A stretch of 64,000 bases of DNA from Diabrotica undecimpunctata (lineage: Eukaryota > Arthropoda > Insecta > Coleoptera > Chrysomelidae). The translations under genes and the position numbers were made by a program. The stretch is from contig NC_092813.1 of NCBI RefSeq assembly GCF_040954645.1, positions 19,035,735-19,099,734 of the forward strand, given 5' to 3'. This document shows positions 61,138-64,000 of the stretch, piece by piece. The notes under the pieces were generated by a model that was not told where the DNA came from, made no database searches, and saw only the letters and a list, made by a program, of their open reading frames with translations. The first letter of the stretch is position 1; each line of letters opens with the position of its first letter.

Positions 61138-62212
61138 AGGGTGATCCACGCAAGTCTGGCATAGTACATAATCCTTATTTTTAATGAAACACCCTGTATA
61201 TTTTTATGTTCTTAAAAGATTCTTAACAACCTGATTTCAACGAACTATATCATGTAGGGTCTATGATGAATAATACAAGGTGAAATTTTGAAATTAATAA
61301 TTTATCACGTGTTATGGTATTATTTTGAATTAGCTAAATACAGACAATACACTTCTAGTCTAAGTGTCAGTATATTGGGGAAAATTTCTGTTTAGTAACC
61401 GTGTTAACATTTTTTGTCATGAATAGGTAAAAACTGTCTAGATAGTCTCCTTATTAAACTAAATTGATAAATAATGCGGATTGTTATTAATCAGTTGTTG
61501 GTGTTTTGACATTTTACATTAAAATAATAAATTCCTAATTAAAAACTAATTTCTTGCAGAAATAAAAATAAAATATTTAATTAAGACCCACCGAATTGAG
61601 ATTTTAATGATGATCGGTTACGGGGAGAATTGTAAAAGTCAAGTTGAAGTAGCAAACTTATTTAATCAGAAGTATCCTCAGTTGCCTAATATTGTACAAG
61701 ATACTGTGTCTAAAATTTATGCACAATTCAGAGAACTTGGACCATGTCAAACCATTAAAAAGAAAAACGAACTTCATTGAAGATGAGGTGAAAGTGGATA
61801 TTCTGTTAAGTGTCGCAGAGAATCCAACGTCAAGTTCACGTCAAATTGCACATCAAACTAATTTGAGTCACACAACTGTCCTAAGGTGTCTCCATGAAGA
61901 AAAACCTCATCCATATAAATTGACTTTTGTGCAGGAGATAACAGAAGACGATCCAGATCGTAGAATGGATTTCTGCGAAAGAATGATGGATAAAATTAAC
62001 ACAAATGAAATAGCTCTTAGCACAATTCTTGTTTCTGATGAATCAACATTTACATTGAACGGAGAGTACGTAAACCGACAAAACTGTAGATATTGGTCAG
62101 CGGAGAATCCTCATTGAATGCGTGAGACACAGACTTAGTATCCTCAAAAGTTGAATGTTTGAGCAGGTATTATAGGAGATCATATTATTGGTAATTTGAC
62201 AGCGGAAAAATA
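61138..62212 (+). pseudogene. Tc1/mariner-superfamily transposase fragment, truncated
   Basis: CAGGGTGATCCACGCAAG near 61138 could be the left terminus. From about 61585 the plus strand reads HRIEILMMIGYGENCKSQVE, a helix-turn-helix start, with FNQKYPQLPNI and VSKIYAQFRELG. After a shift it continues FIEDEVKVDILLSVAENP, SSSRQIAHQTNLSHTTV, ILVSDESTFTLNGEYVNR (first catalytic Asp) and CRYWSAENPH. A stop follows, then GIIGDHIIG and NLTAEK, and the frame ends at the R2-like junction. The second Asp and the Glu are missing. Confidence 0.75.
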
Positions 62213-64000
62213 ATTAGCCGTAATATTTAACCAAACCCCCGTCATCCGAAAACCGACCTCATCCTGCTGGTCTGTTTCTCCCCGTTCCGATCCGGAAAGT
62301 AAGAGACCAGCAGCGTATGGCCCTTTATGGCCCGATGTTTGAAACCAGATTAAATCGAGCGAGCCGACCATCTCCCCCCCCCCCCCATAGTAAAAACATC
62401 GCCAAACGCTTATCGCGGGCTTGCAAAAATTAGCCAGGCGGCCAATAGGGGCAGCCAATAAAAGTTTAAAAATATTAAATTAAAAGTAGAAAAATGGACA
62501 TCACAGACATAGAGGACGAAACAAAACATTTACGTTGTCATAGTAATAAAACCTAACTAGACGAACGTAGGACCCACGATAGGAAGAAGCCGATATGTAA
62601 ATACTCGAAGCGAAAATGATCATAAGTTATTTATGGTAGGACCGCATAAAATAACTATGAATATGGATGCTACCCATAATTGCCTTAGTAACAAAATTGC
62701 GGACGTCAAACCTTGAAAGGTTGAAAATTCTAATGACACGAGAATTTGACTGACACCATGTTCCGCGAGCTCCAACGATTAGAGGTGCCATGCAAATTTG
62801 CTTCCCTGGATATCGGGTCTGCATGGTCTGAAGGAATCGAGGCTCAGTGTACAGTGCTGTTTTATTAGCAGCAGCTGTACTTAGGGGTTCAGGACCCTCC
62901 CAGCTGACGGCAACGTCCACGACAATTACCTGCTCACCCAGATGCGCGACGAGGTCAGGTATCTTGAGAGTCCCGTCGGCGCATCTGATTCATGGCTCAA
63001 CCTCGCAAAACCACCCTTTCTTTTCAACTGCCTTCCGTAAACACGTAACGAGCTGATCGTGTCTCTTAATGCGATGCCAGTGTGATGCGGGGAATTTTTG
63101 CAGAACGTGACTAAGGCTCTCGTTACTTTGCATCCCTTTCGGCACCGTCTTTCGTGAGGTGGATTTGAAGGGATGCCTCTCGTTGGCAGGAGATTTCCTT
63201 GCAGTTGAATAGCCTTCACAAAATCTCTCCCCGACCAATAGGGCGGTGGATTGCTTATCCAGGCTGAGCTTTCTGAATGTGAAGAACCCTGGCGAAGTCC
63301 GTTTCCACTATAGCCGTCCTCAAGTTTCTGACTCAATTCACGTGCGATGAATGCTGAAATGCCGGATGATGTTCTGGTATATTTAAAGATTTTCTCCCAG
63401 AGACGTGACATGTATGGTAGACTGAGGGTTATGTACGACGTATCAGTAGCTGAGGATCTCAGTTTCGTCAGTCTCCGTCTCATAATAGCCGGGACGTGCA
63501 TGACCATAGCCATGACGCCCAGGCCACCCTCTTTTGTAGGAGCGTGAATGTAGGCATCAGCGCACGTACGATTGAGGGACAGAAACTTCCGAATGACTAT
63601 ACGCACGGACTGTCAAAGCCCTTCAACGTTTTCATTGTGATGGTAGGACTCTGCAACTTATCGATGTATCTCGGGAGCAAGTAGGTCTTTAGAACCAGCA
63701 GTTTTTGTGCTGGTTTCAGCCCCGCTCGCCGTATGCGATCGAGCTGTGTCTGCAGCTCGCTGAAGGCCACCCTGGTCTATCCTAAAGCATTGTACCTTCG
63801 ACCTAGGTATCCAACCAGCTCACTCGGTTGCAGCTGCCGAATCCTGTCGTTACCGACGGAAAACAGGGAGCAAGTTAAGCAGTAAGAGTGCTTATTACCA
63901 CGGTTAACGTTAACCGTAATAGCGGCACTCTTACCAGCATTTATCGACATTCCTCTTTTCTCAAAGAATTCGACGGCTGTTCGAAGCTGTCTGGTACCAT
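62213..64000 (-). pseudogene. R2-like LINE, 3' part (RT thumb, zinc knuckle, RLE endonuclease)
   Basis: The minus strand runs in from beyond the window. Pieces include MSINAGKSAAITVNVN (about 63950), VGYLGRRYNALG, GLKPAQKLLVLKTYLLPRY, FLSLNRTCADAYIHAPTKEG (63590) with GLGVMAM, the knuckle start CRKGC, SHVLQKFPASHWHRIKRHDQ (63110), and the restriction-like endonuclease stretch IPDLVAHLGEQVIVVDVAV (62950). This order is that of R2-type LINEs. Shifts at about 63140 and 62990 and the Phe after HVLQK, where Cys is expected, show decay. About 400 bp of 3' UTR follows. The neighbouring sequence is not 28S rDNA. Confidence 0.82.

Overview
This window is a piece of an animal genome, most likely an insect. 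It is very AT-rich, the genes have eukaryotic introns (GT/AG), and every recognisable coding region belongs to a transposable element typical of arthropods: hAT, PIF/Harbinger, MULE, Tc1/mariner, a Sola-like element with 4-bp target duplications, BEL/Pao, Jockey-like, RTE-like, I-like and R2-like retroelements. I find no convincing host gene, rRNA, tRNA or CRISPR array. The one possible host-type fragment is an orphan THAP zinc-finger exon at 49.7 kb.

Layout. 1-1002 has no recognisable gene. 1011-4741 is a structurally complete hAT transposon with an apparently intact four-exon transposase and a perfect 8-bp target-site duplication (TSD). A hAT-type MITE sits in its second intron. 6211-8090 is a 5'-truncated LINE inserted in a dispersed repeat.

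9010 to about 49060 is one nest of elements, resolved by matching TSDs. The outer layer is a BEL/Pao retrotransposon on the minus strand. It is broken by (a) an RTE-like LINE (9951-18095, 14-bp TSD), itself carrying a PIF/Harbinger element (13874-17847, CAG TSD); (b) a Jockey-like LINE (20063-44929, 12-bp TSD); and (c) a second hAT (45025-48967, 8-bp TSD with 2 mismatches), itself carrying another LINE. The Jockey-like LINE is split by a MULE (20072-35748, 9-bp TSD) and by a DDE element with an unusual D-91-E spacing (36878-39737). The MULE in turn holds a Sola-like element (21675-24436, AATT TSD), a LINE 3' fragment (26332-26673), an intact Tc1 element (28935-30475) and a second, intact copy of the RTE-like LINE (31351-35515).

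49.1-51.3 kb holds the THAP exon and a copy of the dispersed repeat. 51314-55954 is a foldback element whose inverted arms are arrays of a 138-bp unit, each unit with its own hairpin; I recognise no transposase in it. 56-58 kb has another dispersed-repeat copy and featureless sequence. 58.2-60.1 kb is a decayed I-like LINE with an RNase H domain. 60.5-61.1 kb is a near-perfect hairpin between TA microsatellites. 61.1-62.2 kb is a Tc1/mariner fragment cut off by an R2-like LINE (minus strand) that runs off the right edge.

Elements that look coding-competent by reading: hAT-1 (676 aa), the Tc1 transposase (329 aa), the D-91-E transposase (464 aa), and LINE copy 2. In LINE copy 2, ORF1 and ORF2 are joined by a textbook A AAA AAC slippery heptamer in the correct frame for -1 frameshifting. 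All assignments come from reading motifs and junctions; no database search was possible.
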